A DNA stretch of 64,000 nt from Martinezella rhizogenes (GCF_007002745.1 NZ_SGNY01000001.1:372001-436000); one strand, 5' to 3'; numbered from the stretch's first letter, positions 17,432 to 26,014 are shown. The notes: a model not told the origin generated them from the sequence alone. A program made the numbers and translations.

Positions 17432-18448
17432 TCAGAAGCCTGAAAGCACGATCTTGCCCTTGGCCTTGTTGCTCTCGATCAGCGCATGCGCCTTGATGAG
17501 ATTTGCGGCATTGATAGTGCCGAAGACTTCCGTCAGCGTCGTCTTGATCTTGCCAGCATCGACCAGTTTCGCAACGTGGTTCAGCAGCTTGTGCTGCTCG
17601 ATCATGTCTGGTGTCTCAAAGACCGCGCGGGCGAACATCATTTCCCAATGGATCGATACGCATTTGCGTTTGAAGGCCATGACATCGAAACCGCCGGCTG
17701 GATCGTCGATCAGCGCGAAACGGCCCTGCGGCGCAATGGTCGCCACGCTGTCGGCGGCGTGGATGTCGCTATGGGTGGTTGAAAACACGAAGCCCGGCGC
17801 GCCGAGGCCAAGCGCCTCCACCTGCGGGGCAATCGGCTTGCTGTGATCGACGACATGATGCGCGCCGAGGTCTTTCGCCCAGGCCATCGTTTCCGGCCGC
17901 GAGGCGGTGGCGATGACGGTAAGGTCCGTCAACGCCCGCAGAAGCTGGATGGCAATTGAACCGACGCCACCGGCGCCACCGATGACCAGAACGGCGTTGG
18001 CTGCGCCCGGAACCGGATCCTTCACCCGCAGCCGGTCGAACAACGTCTCGTAAGCGGTGATTGCCGTCAGCGGCAGGGCTGCGGCTTCCTCGAAATTCAG
18101 CGATTTCGGCTTTTCGCCGACAATGCGTTCATCGACCAGGTGGAATTCGCTGTTGGAGCCGGGACGGTTGATGACACCGGCGTAAAACACCTCGTCGCCG
18201 GGCTTGAACAGCGAGACCTTGTCACCGATGGCCTTCACCACGCCCGCCGCATCGAAACCGAGCACGCGGGTAGCACCATTTTCCGGCGACTGGTTGCGGC
18301 GCACCTTGGTGTCAACCGGGTTGACCGAAACGGCCTTCACCTCCACCAGAATGTCGTGCCCCTTCGCCTCCGGCTGCGGCAGGTCGATATCGACAAGCGC
18401 ATCGCTGGCGGTGATGGGCTGGCTTGTCCTGTAACCGATGGCGCGCAT
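17432..18448 (-). CDS. Zinc-binding alcohol dehydrogenase family (quinone oxidoreductase-like)
   Basis: A 338-residue MDR-superfamily oxidoreductase of the YhdH/ZADH2/quinone-reductase branch. The N-terminal GroES-like domain includes VKAVSVNPVDTKVR; the Rossmann loop is GGAGGVGSIAIQLL in the middle. It lacks the structural zinc Cys cluster of classic alcohol dehydrogenases. It probably reduces quinones or alpha,beta-unsaturated carbonyls with NADPH. The start at 18448 follows AAGGAG at 8 nt. It faces an HxlR regulator at 18552, which is likely its repressor or redox-responsive regulator. Confidence 0.9.
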   Translation of the reverse strand: MRAIGYRTSQPITASDALVDIDLPQPEAKGHDILVEVKAVSVNPVDTKVRRNQSPENGATRVLGFDAAGVVKAIGDKVSLFKPGDEVFYAGVINRPGSNSEFHLVDERIVGEKPKSLNFEEAAALPLTAITAYETLFDRLRVKDPVPGAANAVLVIGGAGGVGSIAIQLLRALTDLTVIATASRPETMAWAKDLGAHHVVDHSKPIAPQVEALGLGAPGFVFSTTHSDIHAADSVATIAPQGRFALIDDPAGGFDVMAFKRKCVSIHWEMMFARAVFETPDMIEQHKLLNHVAKLVDAGKIKTTLTEVFGTINAANLIKAHALIESNKAKGKIVLSGF

Positions 18449-18485
18449 GAACAGTCTCCTTTGCTTGTTTGCGTGCCTCTTACTT

Positions 18486-18535
18486 GATACATATGAACAC
18501 CAATCGCAAGAATGCACATTTTGTGATGATACATA
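18486..18535. promoter_or_regulatory. Direct repeat GATACATA x2, probable HxlR operator
   Basis: GATACATA at 18486-18493 and 18528-18535, 42 bp apart (four helical turns), in the 103-bp gap between the divergent oxidoreductase and HxlR genes. The CATAC core also appears in the repeat before the other HxlR gene at 10.8 kb. Function is inferred. Confidence 0.5.
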
Positions 18536-18551
18536 CAAAAAGGATACTGTG

Positions 18552-18941
18552 ATGTCGCGACCGCGCGCCAAGCTCACCGGCAATTTTCCCGGTTGCCCGG
18601 TGGAATCGACCTTGAGTTTTCTCGACGGAAAATGGAAAGGCGTGATCCTTTATCACCTCATCAATGAGGGCACGCTGCGCTTCAACGAGCTGCGCCGCCA
18701 TATTCCAAGCGTCACCCAGCGCATGCTCACCAAGCAGCTGCGCGAGCTGGAGGAGGCGGGCCTGATTTCGCGCACCGTCTTCCCGGTGGTGCCGCCACGT
18801 GTGGACTACGCGCTGACGCCGCTTGGCGACACGATGAAGCCGGTAATTTCGGCGCTGAAAAGCTGGGGCGACGCCCATGTTGTTTGCAAGAACGGCGCGA
18901 AATACACACAGCTTCCGCAGGCCGAGGAAAAGGCCGCCTGA
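18552..18941 (+). CDS. HxlR-family transcriptional regulator
   Basis: A 129-residue winged-helix regulator. The family pattern is clear: GCPVESTLSFLDGKWKG (residues ~14-30) with the N-terminal Cys, FNELRRHIPSVTQRMLTKQL as the recognition helix region and VDYALTPLG in the wing. The Cys14-15 position is the one that senses electrophiles or oxidants in several relatives (HypR, YodB), so redox control of the adjacent quinone oxidoreductase is a reasonable inference. An upstream in-frame extension to 18438 would overlap the neighbour's promoter and is rejected. Confidence 0.92.
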   Translation: MSRPRAKLTGNFPGCPVESTLSFLDGKWKGVILYHLINEGTLRFNELRRHIPSVTQRMLTKQLRELEEAGLISRTVFPVVPPRVDYALTPLGDTMKPVISALKSWGDAHVVCKNGAKYTQLPQAEEKAA

Positions 18942-19061
18942 AAAATCACGGGTAAGACCACGTGCCGCTTTCCATGCTCGCGATGGTGCGATGCAACATG
19001 TATTTGCCCCGATTAATGCATAATGCTGCCATCGTGATTCGCAGCAGGGACATCAAAGCAC

Positions 19062-19898
19062 ATGAGCATGGGTTGGATGGAGGCCGGATTTCTCGGCCTT
19101 TTGCAAGGACTTACGGAATTTCTTCCGATTTCTTCAAGCGCGCATCTGAGGATAGCCGGGGAGTTCCTGCCCTCCGGCGCCGATCCCGGGGCCGCCTTCA
19201 CCGCGATTACGCAAATCGGCACGGAAATGGCCGTGCTGGTCTATTTCTGGTCGGATATCATGCGCATTGCCGCCGCCTGGCTGCGGCAGAACCTGCGCCT
19301 CGGCCCCTATGACAAGGCGGATGCCCGCCTTGGCTGGCTCATCATCGTCGGTTCCGTGCCGATCGTGTTTCTCGGCCTGTTCTTCAAGGATGCCATCGAA
19401 CATTCGCTGCGCAACCTCTATATCACCGCCGTGATGCTGATCGTCTTCGGCATCGTTCTTGGCATTGCCGACAGGATTGGTGAGAAGCGCTACAAGCTGA
19501 ACCAGCTGATCTGGCGCGACGGTATCCTCTTCGGTTTCGCGCAGGCCATGGCGCTGATCCCCGGTGTCTCGCGCTCGGGCGGCACCATCAGCGCCGGCCT
19601 GCTGCTCGGTTACACCCGTGAGGCGGCCGCCCGTTATTCCTTCCTGCTCGCCGTTCCCGCCGTCTTCGGCTCCGGTTTCTACCAGCTCTTCAAGAGCATC
19701 GGCGAGGACAACCCGGTCGGCTGGGGGCAGACGGGACTTGCCACCCTGATCGCCTTCATCGTCGGTTACGCGGTTATTGTCGTCTTCCTCAGGCTGGTCT
19801 CGACCAAGAGCTACATGCCCTTCGTCTGGTACCGCGTGGTCATCGGCTTCATCCTGCTGGGGCTTCTGGGAACGGGCGTCATCAGCGCCGGCGGGTGA
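19062..19898 (+). CDS. uppP: Undecaprenyl-diphosphatase
   Basis: An integral membrane phosphatase that recycles undecaprenyl pyrophosphate to the lipid carrier used for peptidoglycan and O-antigen; its overproduction gives bacitracin resistance. The 278-residue length and about eight hydrophobic segments fit. The active-site motifs are visible: GLTEFLPISSSAH (16-28) and the second, phosphate-binding motif ALIPGVSRSGGT (near 163-174). Start preceded by weak Shine-Dalgarno sequence; an alternative Met two codons on is possible. A strong hairpin follows the downstream repeat. Confidence 0.97.
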   Translation: MSMGWMEAGFLGLLQGLTEFLPISSSAHLRIAGEFLPSGADPGAAFTAITQIGTEMAVLVYFWSDIMRIAAAWLRQNLRLGPYDKADARLGWLIIVGSVPIVFLGLFFKDAIEHSLRNLYITAVMLIVFGIVLGIADRIGEKRYKLNQLIWRDGILFGFAQAMALIPGVSRSGGTISAGLLLGYTREAAARYSFLLAVPAVFGSGFYQLFKSIGEDNPVGWGQTGLATLIAFIVGYAVIVVFLRLVSTKSYMPFVWYRVVIGFILLGLLGTGVISAGG

Positions 19899-19914
19899 GG
19901 GGAGCCGTACTCGC

Positions 19915-19988
19915 CGTCATCCTCGGGCTTGACCCGAGGATCCATCGTGAGCCGGGTTGTGGATCCTCGGGTCAAGCCCGAGGATGAC
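19915..19988. repeat. Inverted-repeat element (CGTCATCCTCGG arms), second copy
   Basis: CGTCATCCTCGGGCTTGACC pairs with its mirror at the right end; an inner CCGAGGATCC/GGATCCTCGG pair makes a near-perfect hairpin. It shares arms with the element at 4214-4299 and sits just after uppP. Confidence 0.85.
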
Positions 19989-20016
19989 AATGGCGAGATT
20001 TCGATTTGTAAAAGTG

Positions 20017-20050
20017 AGGCCCGCTCTTTCGAGCGGGCCTTTCGTCTTTT
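20017..20050 (+). terminator. Rho-independent terminator after uppP
   Basis: AGGCCCGCTC and GAGCGGGCCT form a perfect 10-bp stem with a 4-nt loop, followed on the plus strand by TTCGTCTTTT. It sits at the convergent junction of uppP and mgtE and may serve both. Confidence 0.85.
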
Positions 20051-21422
20051 AGAGCAACGTGCCGCTCAAGATCACCAGCGCCACCGAGAAGTAGATGACG
20101 AGGCCGCTGACATCCACCAGCGTGGCGACGAAGGGGGCAGATGCGCTGGCGGGGTCGAGACGCAGGCGCTGCAGGATGAAGGGCAGCATGGAGCCGGCAA
20201 GCGAACCGAAGGTAACGATGCCGACAAGTGCCGAAAACACGGTGGCGCCCACCAGCAGCCAGTGTTCGCCGTAGTCGTAAAAGCCGGCCTGCTGCCAGAC
20301 CGTCAGACGCAGGAAACCGATGGCACCCAGAATGCAGCCGAGTGTCAGGCCCGTCGGGATTTCCCGCAGCAGCACCCGCCACCAGTCGGAAAGCTTCAGT
20401 TCACCGAGCGCCAGCGCCCGGATGATGAGCGAGGTAGCCTGCGAACCGGAATTGCCGCCCGATGACATGATCAGCGGTATGAACAGCGTCAGCACTACGG
20501 CCTTTTCCAGCTCGCCTTCGAAATGCTGCATGGCGCTGGCCGTCAGCATTTCGCCGAGGAACAGTGCTGCGAGCCAGCCGGCGCGCTTGCGGATCATGTC
20601 CGGAAAGCCGATCGTCATGTAGGGCTTGCCGAGCGCCTCCATACCACCGAACTTGTGGGCGTCTTCCGTTGTGTCGGCGATCATGGTGTCGATCACGTCG
20701 TCAACGGTGACGATGCCGAGAATATGCGAGCGGTCATCGACGACGGGCAGTGCCAGAAGGTCGTGCTTGCGGATCAGCCGGGCGACATCCTCCTGCGACA
20801 TCAGAGGGCTGGCGCAAACGATGCCTTCCTTCGATGCGACAGAGAGGATTGAGGCGCCAGCTTCGCCGGTCAGCAGGCGACGCAGCGTCACGACGGTGGA
20901 AAGCGTTCCGTCCTGCGCCAGCACATAGATGGCGTAGACCGTTTCACGCGACCGCTCGACGACGCGGATGTGCGAAAGGGTCTGTTCCACCGTCCAGTCA
21001 TCAGGCACGCTGACGAATTCCGTGGTCATGATCGAGCCGGCCGTGCGCGGCGGATACCCCATCAGGTGCTTGATGGAGAGAGCCGTCGTGCGGTCCAGCC
21101 GGGAAAACAGCTTTGCACGTGGTTCTTCGGCCATTTCCGCCATGACGTCGGCAACGCGGTCGTCAGACATCAGATTGACGAAGCGGGCAGCCTGTTCGAC
21201 AGGAATATGGGCGATGATCGCGGCTGCGCCGTGCAGTTCGGGCCGGTCGAGAATGGCGACGGCCTTTGCCTGCGGCATGGCGAGCAGGGCGGTTGCGGCT
21301 TCGCCGACATCAAGCGTGTTGAGGTGCTCGACGCGTTCGGCAATGGTAGTGGAGCCGGCATTTCCGCTACGAAGAAGACGTGCGGCCTTGCTGGCCCTCT
21401 GGGAGAGGTTGTGGAAGTTCAT
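20049..21422 (-). CDS. mgtE: Magnesium transporter MgtE
   Basis: A 457-residue Mg2+ channel with the standard MgtE layout: a superhelical N domain (~30-140) with repeats such as VADVMAEM and RAKLFSRLD, two CBS domains (~145-265) that sense cytosolic Mg2+, and five transmembrane helices from ~290. The pore signature PLIMSSGGNSGSQ is present (~336-348). It is transcribed alone, convergent with uppP. No Mg2+ riboswitch could be recognised in the short upstream region, so regulation is probably by the channel's own gating. Confidence 0.97.
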   Translation of the reverse strand: MNFHNLSQRASKAARLLRSGNAGSTTIAERVEHLNTLDVGEAATALLAMPQAKAVAILDRPELHGAAAIIAHIPVEQAARFVNLMSDDRVADVMAEMAEEPRAKLFSRLDRTTALSIKHLMGYPPRTAGSIMTTEFVSVPDDWTVEQTLSHIRVVERSRETVYAIYVLAQDGTLSTVVTLRRLLTGEAGASILSVASKEGIVCASPLMSQEDVARLIRKHDLLALPVVDDRSHILGIVTVDDVIDTMIADTTEDAHKFGGMEALGKPYMTIGFPDMIRKRAGWLAALFLGEMLTASAMQHFEGELEKAVVLTLFIPLIMSSGGNSGSQATSLIIRALALGELKLSDWWRVLLREIPTGLTLGCILGAIGFLRLTVWQQAGFYDYGEHWLLVGATVFSALVGIVTFGSLAGSMLPFILQRLRLDPASASAPFVATLVDVSGLVIYFSVALVILSGTLL

Positions 21423-21670
21423 GATTGCTCACCTTTCCGTCGATTCGCCGATAACGGCGAACGCGGTGGTGAGCCGACAGCGGTCGGATCAGTTCACGTT
21501 CGCCGGTCTCGGCAAAGGCAATCGACTGCTACTGTCGCTAGACATCTAATGATGCTCCGTTGAAATCCGCGCCGTGCCGCAAGGCATGCGCGTAAGGCCG
21601 TGTTGCGCCTGAAACCGAAAAGAGTCAAGCGCCCGATTGTGAAATTTCCGTAAGCTGCGATAGGGTCGGC

Positions 21671-22915
21671 TCAGGCCGCCTTTTCGCGCCGCTCGACGGT
21701 GACGGAAATGAGGAAAACGCCAAGCCCGAGCAGCGACAGAACCGCACCGACATAACCAGTCGAGGCATAGCCATACCCCATGGCGATGACGAGCCCGCCG
21801 AGCCAGGCGCCAAGCGCATTGGCGATGTTGAAGGCGGAGTGGTTGGAGGCGGCTGCCAGCGTCTGGGCATCCTGCGCCACATCCATCAGCCGCGTCTGCA
21901 CAGCCGGACAGGCGGCAAAACCGCAGCCGATCAGGAAGACGCAGAGGCACAGCATGAACGGTTCATGCGCCGTCATGCCGAACACGACCATGACCAGCAC
22001 GTTGAAGGCGAGCATGCCGCCAATCGTGCCGTTGAGCGAGATATCCGCCAGCCGTGAGCCGACCACATTGCCGACATTCATGCCGATGCCGAATAGCGCC
22101 AGCACCATGGAGACGGTGGAAACCGGCATCATCGCCACATCAGTGGTGGTCTTGGCGATATAGCTGAACACCGAGAACATGCCGCCGAAACCGACAGACG
22201 CGATGGCAAGCGTAAGCCACACCTGCACGCGGCGAAAAGCGCCGAGTTCGCGCCAGACACTTGCACCTTCCTCCACCCGGTCACGCGGCTGGAACAGCCA
22301 GAGCAGGGCGACGGTCAGAAGCGCTATGCCGCCGACCAGCATGAAGGCGGCGCGCCAGGACAGCAGCTGGCCGAAGAAGGTGGCAAGCGGTGTGCCGAGC
22401 AGCGTGGCGATGGTGAGGCCGAGCATGACGCGGCCGACGGCGCGGGCGCGTTTATGGATCGGCGCCATGGAGGCCGCCACCAGCGCAGCAACGCCGAAAT
22501 AGGCGCCATGCGGCAGGCCCGTGATGAAGCGCAGCACGGTAAAGCTCAGGAAGTCAGGTGCGACGGCACTCAAGATATTGCCGGCTGCAAAAAGCCCCAT
22601 CAGGCCGAGGAGCAAAGCACGCCGCGTCATGCGCGCGGCAAGGATGGCGATGATCGGCGCTCCGATGACGACGCCAAGCGCATAGGCCGTGATGACGTAA
22701 CCCGCCTGTGGCACCGTCACGCCATAGGTCGTGGCGACGTCAGGCAACAGGCCCATGATGGCGAATTCGCCGGTACCGATGCCGAAGCCGCCGGCGGCCA
22801 GCGCCAGTTCGATAAGCGCGATGGCAAGCGGCGAGAGCGCCACGGCCGGAGTGTCCGTGTAAACGGTTTCATTCTCCGCTGCGGGACGGGCTTCGGAAAT
22901 TTTCGACTGGCTCAT
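21671..22915 (-). CDS. MFS transporter (AraJ-like efflux permease)
   Basis: A 414-residue inner-membrane protein with twelve predicted helices, of the DHA1/AraJ type: the first helix carries GFGIGTGEFAIMGLLPDVA and the loop 2-3 motif reads ILAARMTRRALLL. Such proteins export sugars or drugs. The start at 22915 is preceded by AGGTC and overlaps the stop of a short leader frame (ATGA). An intrinsic-terminator-like hairpin lies within that leader, so expression is likely controlled by attenuation. It diverges from the lipid-kinase gene at 23153. Confidence 0.9.
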   Translation of the reverse strand: MSQSKISEARPAAENETVYTDTPAVALSPLAIALIELALAAGGFGIGTGEFAIMGLLPDVATTYGVTVPQAGYVITAYALGVVIGAPIIAILAARMTRRALLLGLMGLFAAGNILSAVAPDFLSFTVLRFITGLPHGAYFGVAALVAASMAPIHKRARAVGRVMLGLTIATLLGTPLATFFGQLLSWRAAFMLVGGIALLTVALLWLFQPRDRVEEGASVWRELGAFRRVQVWLTLAIASVGFGGMFSVFSYIAKTTTDVAMMPVSTVSMVLALFGIGMNVGNVVGSRLADISLNGTIGGMLAFNVLVMVVFGMTAHEPFMLCLCVFLIGCGFAACPAVQTRLMDVAQDAQTLAAASNHSAFNIANALGAWLGGLVIAMGYGYASTGYVGAVLSLLGLGVFLISVTVERREKAA

Positions 22916-23001
22916 GATGACCTGAGAAGGGGGAGGACCCCACAGAAAAAAGGGCAAGACCGTATGGGAGCGGTCTGCCCTGACTGGAGATGCGCGGTCA
23001 T
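22912..23001 (-). CDS. Putative leader peptide (29 codons) before MFS gene
   Basis: An open frame from ATG at 23001 to a TGA that overlaps the MFS start codon (ATGA). AAGG lies 8 nt before its ATG. The peptide has a Cys-Pro-Phe-Phe-Cys stretch and a Leu/Pro-rich end. The terminator-like hairpin lies inside the frame, so ribosome position could decide termination and translation would be coupled to the MFS gene. It is unproven; the frame could be fortuitous. Confidence 0.45.
   Translation of the reverse strand: MTAHLQSGQTAPIRSCPFFCGVLPLLRSS
22945..22981 (-). terminator. Attenuator-like terminator in the MFS leader
   Basis: On the minus strand AGGGCAGACCG pairs with CGGTCTTGCCCT (one bulged nucleotide), followed at once by a run of six T. 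It lies 30-66 nt before the MFS start, and nothing upstream on this strand would need a terminator, so it is best read as an attenuator. Confidence 0.7.
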
Positions 23002-23152
23002 GAAAATGACCTTAAGTGCTCCCTAACATGAAATGATGCGTTGCGGTAGAGCGATTCTCGGTAAAAGAGCATCTTCACGCGATGGTGTTCGGAACTCTAT
23101 ATGAAGCCAGGCATTTACGCGCGGCTGCGAACGTTACGGGACCGGGTTGGAC

Positions 23153-24061
23153 ATGAAGCTCATTGCAATTTTCAATCGTGATGGCGGCACCTTTCGCACC
23201 ACCGATATGGACGCCTATTGCGACCACGCCCGTGCGGTCTTTTCCCGGGCGGGGCACCAGATCGAATGCCGTCTGGTTTCCGGAAAGGACATTGTCGAGG
23301 AAATGCAACGCGCTGCCGATGAGCCTGATATTGAAGGCATCATTGCCGGTGGGGGCGATGGCACCATTTCGGCCGCGGCCGGCATCGCCTGGAAACAGGG
23401 CATTGCGCTCGGCATCGTGCCGGCCGGCACCATGAACCTGTTTGCCCGCTCGCTGAAACTGCCGCTCGACATTCGCCTGGCGCTGGAAACGCTGGCAAAT
23501 GGCGAGATCGCCAGCGTGGATATAGCCAGTGCCAACGGCCGGCTTTTCGTTCACCAGTTTTCCGCCGGCCTGCATTCGCGCATGGTGCGTTACCGCAACA
23601 ACCTCGCCTTTGCCTCCCGCCTCGGCAAGATCAAGGCAAGCATCCGCGCCGCCATCAGCGTTATCCTCAATCCGCCGGTCTTCGAGGTGGAATATACCGT
23701 CAATGGCGAAACCCAGCACCGCAAGGTCTCGGCCATTTCCGTCTCCAACAATGAATTCGGCCAGAACTCGCTGCTGGTGGCGGATAGCGTGTCAGGCGGC
23801 CATCTCGGTTTTTACCTCACCGATCCGCTGCGCCCTTCCGGTGTCGCAAGGCTTGCCTTCGACATTCTGCGCGGCAGGCTGAAGGAAAACGCCGCCGTGA
23901 CAGCCATGACGGTGACGGATGTGGAGCTGCATTTTCCGAAGAAACGCCACGATGTGCGCTGCGTCATCGATGGCGAATTGCTGCCGATGGAGCGGGATGT
24001 GGCGTTGGAGGTGCATGCCGGCGAGTTGAAGGTGCTGGTGGGGCGGGCGTTTTTCGCATAG
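23153..24061 (+). CDS. Diacylglycerol kinase catalytic-domain (YegS/LCB5-type) lipid kinase
   Basis: A 302-residue soluble lipid kinase. The nucleotide-binding signature GGGDGT is at 66-71 and PAGTMNLFARSL follows near 92-103, both diagnostic of the DAGK_cat family; the C-terminal half is the beta-sandwich domain. Relatives phosphorylate diacylglycerol, sphingoid bases or phosphatidylglycerol; which applies here is unknown. Start at the ATG at 23153; a TTG two codons earlier (23147) is possible. It diverges from the MFS gene. A pair of repeat elements follows the stop. Confidence 0.92.
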   Translation: MKLIAIFNRDGGTFRTTDMDAYCDHARAVFSRAGHQIECRLVSGKDIVEEMQRAADEPDIEGIIAGGGDGTISAAAGIAWKQGIALGIVPAGTMNLFARSLKLPLDIRLALETLANGEIASVDIASANGRLFVHQFSAGLHSRMVRYRNNLAFASRLGKIKASIRAAISVILNPPVFEVEYTVNGETQHRKVSAISVSNNEFGQNSLLVADSVSGGHLGFYLTDPLRPSGVARLAFDILRGRLKENAAVTAMTVTDVELHFPKKRHDVRCVIDGELLPMERDVALEVHAGELKVLVGRAFFA

Positions 24062-24099
24062 CGCGAACGGCGTGTGTTTGGATTGGGAGCGCGCCGCAT

Positions 24100-24225
24100 G
24101 TTTCTTCTCCCCGCCGGGGAGAAGTCCGCGGCAGCGGGATGAGGGGGCGAGCTCTCCGTATACCGCTAACGTTGCCCCCTCATCCGACCCTTCGGGCCAC
24201 CTTCTCCCCGGCGGGGAGAAGAAAC
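24100..24225. repeat. Inverted-repeat element (GTTTCTTCTCCCC arms), copy 1
   Basis: GTTTCTTCTCCCCGCCGGGG at the left pairs with CGGGGAGAAGAAAC at the right; inside, CATCCGACCCTTCGGGCCAC and GTCCGCGGCAGCGGGATG face each other. Further copies are at 24323-24448 and 63709-63832. Confidence 0.92.
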
Positions 24226-24322
24226 AAGGGGCGATATCCTGCCCCTTCATTACTGCCCCAAGAATGCCAACGTCGCCAAATCAGATCCGCTTCGCCCTGT
24301 CAGGAACGATCGCGTGCCGCAT

Positions 24323-24448
24323 GTTTCTTCTCCCCGAGGGGGAGAAGTCCGCGGCAGCGGGATGAGGGGGCAAGCTCTCCGTCTCTCGCTAACGTTGCCC
24401 CCTCATCCGACCCTTCGGGCCACCTTCTCCCCGGCGGGGAAAAGAAAC
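24323..24448. repeat. Inverted-repeat element (GTTTCTTCTCCCC arms), copy 2
   Basis: Same structure as copy 1, only about 98 bp downstream of it. Arms carry small differences (GAGGGG for GCCGGG on the left; AAAAG for GAGAAG on the right) that weaken the outer stem slightly. Confidence 0.92.
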
Positions 24449-24576
24449 GAGCGGCAACCGCCCGTTAATGCGTTGGCCCCTGAAAATCACCAGCCTTGCC
24501 AAATCAAAGCCGCCCGGCCATGTTCGGCAGGCGCGGTGGCTTGAGCGCCGTCGCCTTTATGGGAGTGCGATCTGTC

Positions 24577-25950
24577 ATGAATGAAGTCTCCAAGCCGATA
24601 TCCAACCTTGCCGCCATCGATGCCGCCCATCACCTCCATCCCTTTTCCGATATGGGCAAACTGAATGCCGCCGGCACCCGCATTATCGAACGGGCCGAAG
24701 GGGTGTTCATCTATGACAGTACCGGCAAGAAATACCTCGACGCCTTTGCCGGCCTCTGGTGCGTGAATATTGGCTATGGACGCCGCGAAATCGCCGATGT
24801 CGTTCAGAGGCAGATGAACGAGCTGCCCTATTACAACGCGTTTTTCGGAACGACCACGCCGCCCGCGACACTTCTGGCGCAGAAGATCGCCTCGCGCGCC
24901 GGGCCTGACATGAACCATGTATTCTTCACCAATTCCGGTTCGGAAGCCACCGACACCTGGTTCCGCATGGCGCGGGTCTACTGGAAGGCGCTTGGCCATC
25001 CGACGAAGACGAAGGTCATTGCCCGCCGCAACGGCTATCACGGCTCGACGGTGGCCGGCGCCTCGCTCGGTGGCATGAAATGGATGCACGAGCAGGGTAA
25101 CCTGCCGATCGAAGGCGTTGTCCATATCGGCCAGCCCTATTGGTATGCCGAAGGCGGCGATCTTTCGCCCACCGAATTCGGCCTGAAAGTGGCCCGCGAA
25201 CTGGATGCGAAGATCGATGAACTCGGCGAAGAAAACGTCGCCGCTTTCGTCGCCGAACCCATTCAGGGGGCAGGCGGCGTCATCGTGCCGCCGGAAACCT
25301 ATTGGCCGGAAATCGCCCGCATCTGCAAGGCGCGCAATATCCTGCTCGTATCGGATGAGGTGATCTGCGGTTTCGGCCGTCTCGGCTCATGGTTCGGTTA
25401 CCAGCATTTCGGCGTGCAGCCGGACTTCGCACCCGTCGCAAAGGGCCTGTCATCCGGATATCTGCCGATCGGCGGCGTCATCGTTTCCGACCGCGTGGCG
25501 GAAGTGATGTTGTCGGAAGTCGGCGACTTCAACCACGGCTTTACCTATTCCGGCCACCCCGTCTGCGCCGCCGCCGCGCTGGAAAACCTTCGCATCATCG
25601 AGAATGAGGGTCTGGTGGAGCGGGTGCGCGATGATATCGGCCCCTATTTCTCCGAAGGCTGGAAAAGCCTTGATGATCACGAACTGGTGGGCGAGGCCGT
25701 GAATGTCGGCCTGATGGGTGGGCTGCAGATAACGGCCGACAAGGCAACCCGCCGGCGTTTCGCCAAGCCCGATGATATCGGTACCGCCGTGCGCAACCAT
25801 TGCCTGGCAAACGGCCTTGTCATGCGCGCGACTGGTGACCGCATGCTGGCCTCACCGGCGCTGACCATCAGTCGCTCGGAAGTCGACCAGATCATCGAGA
25901 CGCTGCGCAAGGGGCTCGATCACCTGCGCGATACGCGAGAGCATTTCTAG
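24577..25950 (+). CDS. Class-III (omega) aminotransferase
   Basis: A 457-residue PLP enzyme of the omega-amine/putrescine-pyruvate transaminase branch, moving an amino group from an amine such as putrescine or beta-alanine to pyruvate. Visible are GLWCVNIGYGR (59-69), SGSEATD (120-126), the cofactor Asp260 in VSDEVICGFGR and Lys289 in PVAKGLSSG that forms the internal aldimine. GGGAG about 10 nt before the ATG supports the start. The last three codons and stop (Glu-His-Phe-stop) fall inside a dispersed repeat element, so the C-terminus has been rewritten by it. Confidence 0.93.
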   Translation: MNEVSKPISNLAAIDAAHHLHPFSDMGKLNAAGTRIIERAEGVFIYDSTGKKYLDAFAGLWCVNIGYGRREIADVVQRQMNELPYYNAFFGTTTPPATLLAQKIASRAGPDMNHVFFTNSGSEATDTWFRMARVYWKALGHPTKTKVIARRNGYHGSTVAGASLGGMKWMHEQGNLPIEGVVHIGQPYWYAEGGDLSPTEFGLKVARELDAKIDELGEENVAAFVAEPIQGAGGVIVPPETYWPEIARICKARNILLVSDEVICGFGRLGSWFGYQHFGVQPDFAPVAKGLSSGYLPIGGVIVSDRVAEVMLSEVGDFNHGFTYSGHPVCAAAALENLRIIENEGLVERVRDDIGPYFSEGWKSLDDHELVGEAVNVGLMGGLQITADKATRRRFAKPDDIGTAVRNHCLANGLVMRATGDRMLASPALTISRSEVDQIIETLRKGLDHLRDTREHF

Positions 25951-25985
25951 GAAAAGTCGACACCGGTTTTCCGTTAGAGAATGCG
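25939..25985. repeat. Dispersed 47-bp palindromic element overlapping a stop codon
   Basis: GAGCATTTC...GAAAAG...GGTTTTC...GAATGC has the same layout as the elements at 26538 and 43893. It provides the last codons and TAG stop of the class-III aminotransferase. Confidence 0.65.
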
Positions 25986-26014
25986 AAAAAAGTTTCCAAG
26001 GGAGGAATAATCAG

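Larger units (their letters stand above)
24062..24576. other. Repeat-filled intergenic region
   Basis: About 515 bp almost entirely made of two diverged copies of a ~220-bp unit (about 24090-24310 and 24312-24530), each consisting of the ~126-bp TTTCTTCTCCCC inverted repeat plus a flank containing CCAAATCA. The promoter of the aminotransferase must lie in or just after the second unit. Confidence 0.65.

Noticed and set aside
24100..24448. CRISPR-like direct repeats
   Set aside because: Only two long (126-bp) palindromic elements with a unique spacer and no cas genes; they are dispersed intergenic repeats, with a third copy at 63.7 kb.
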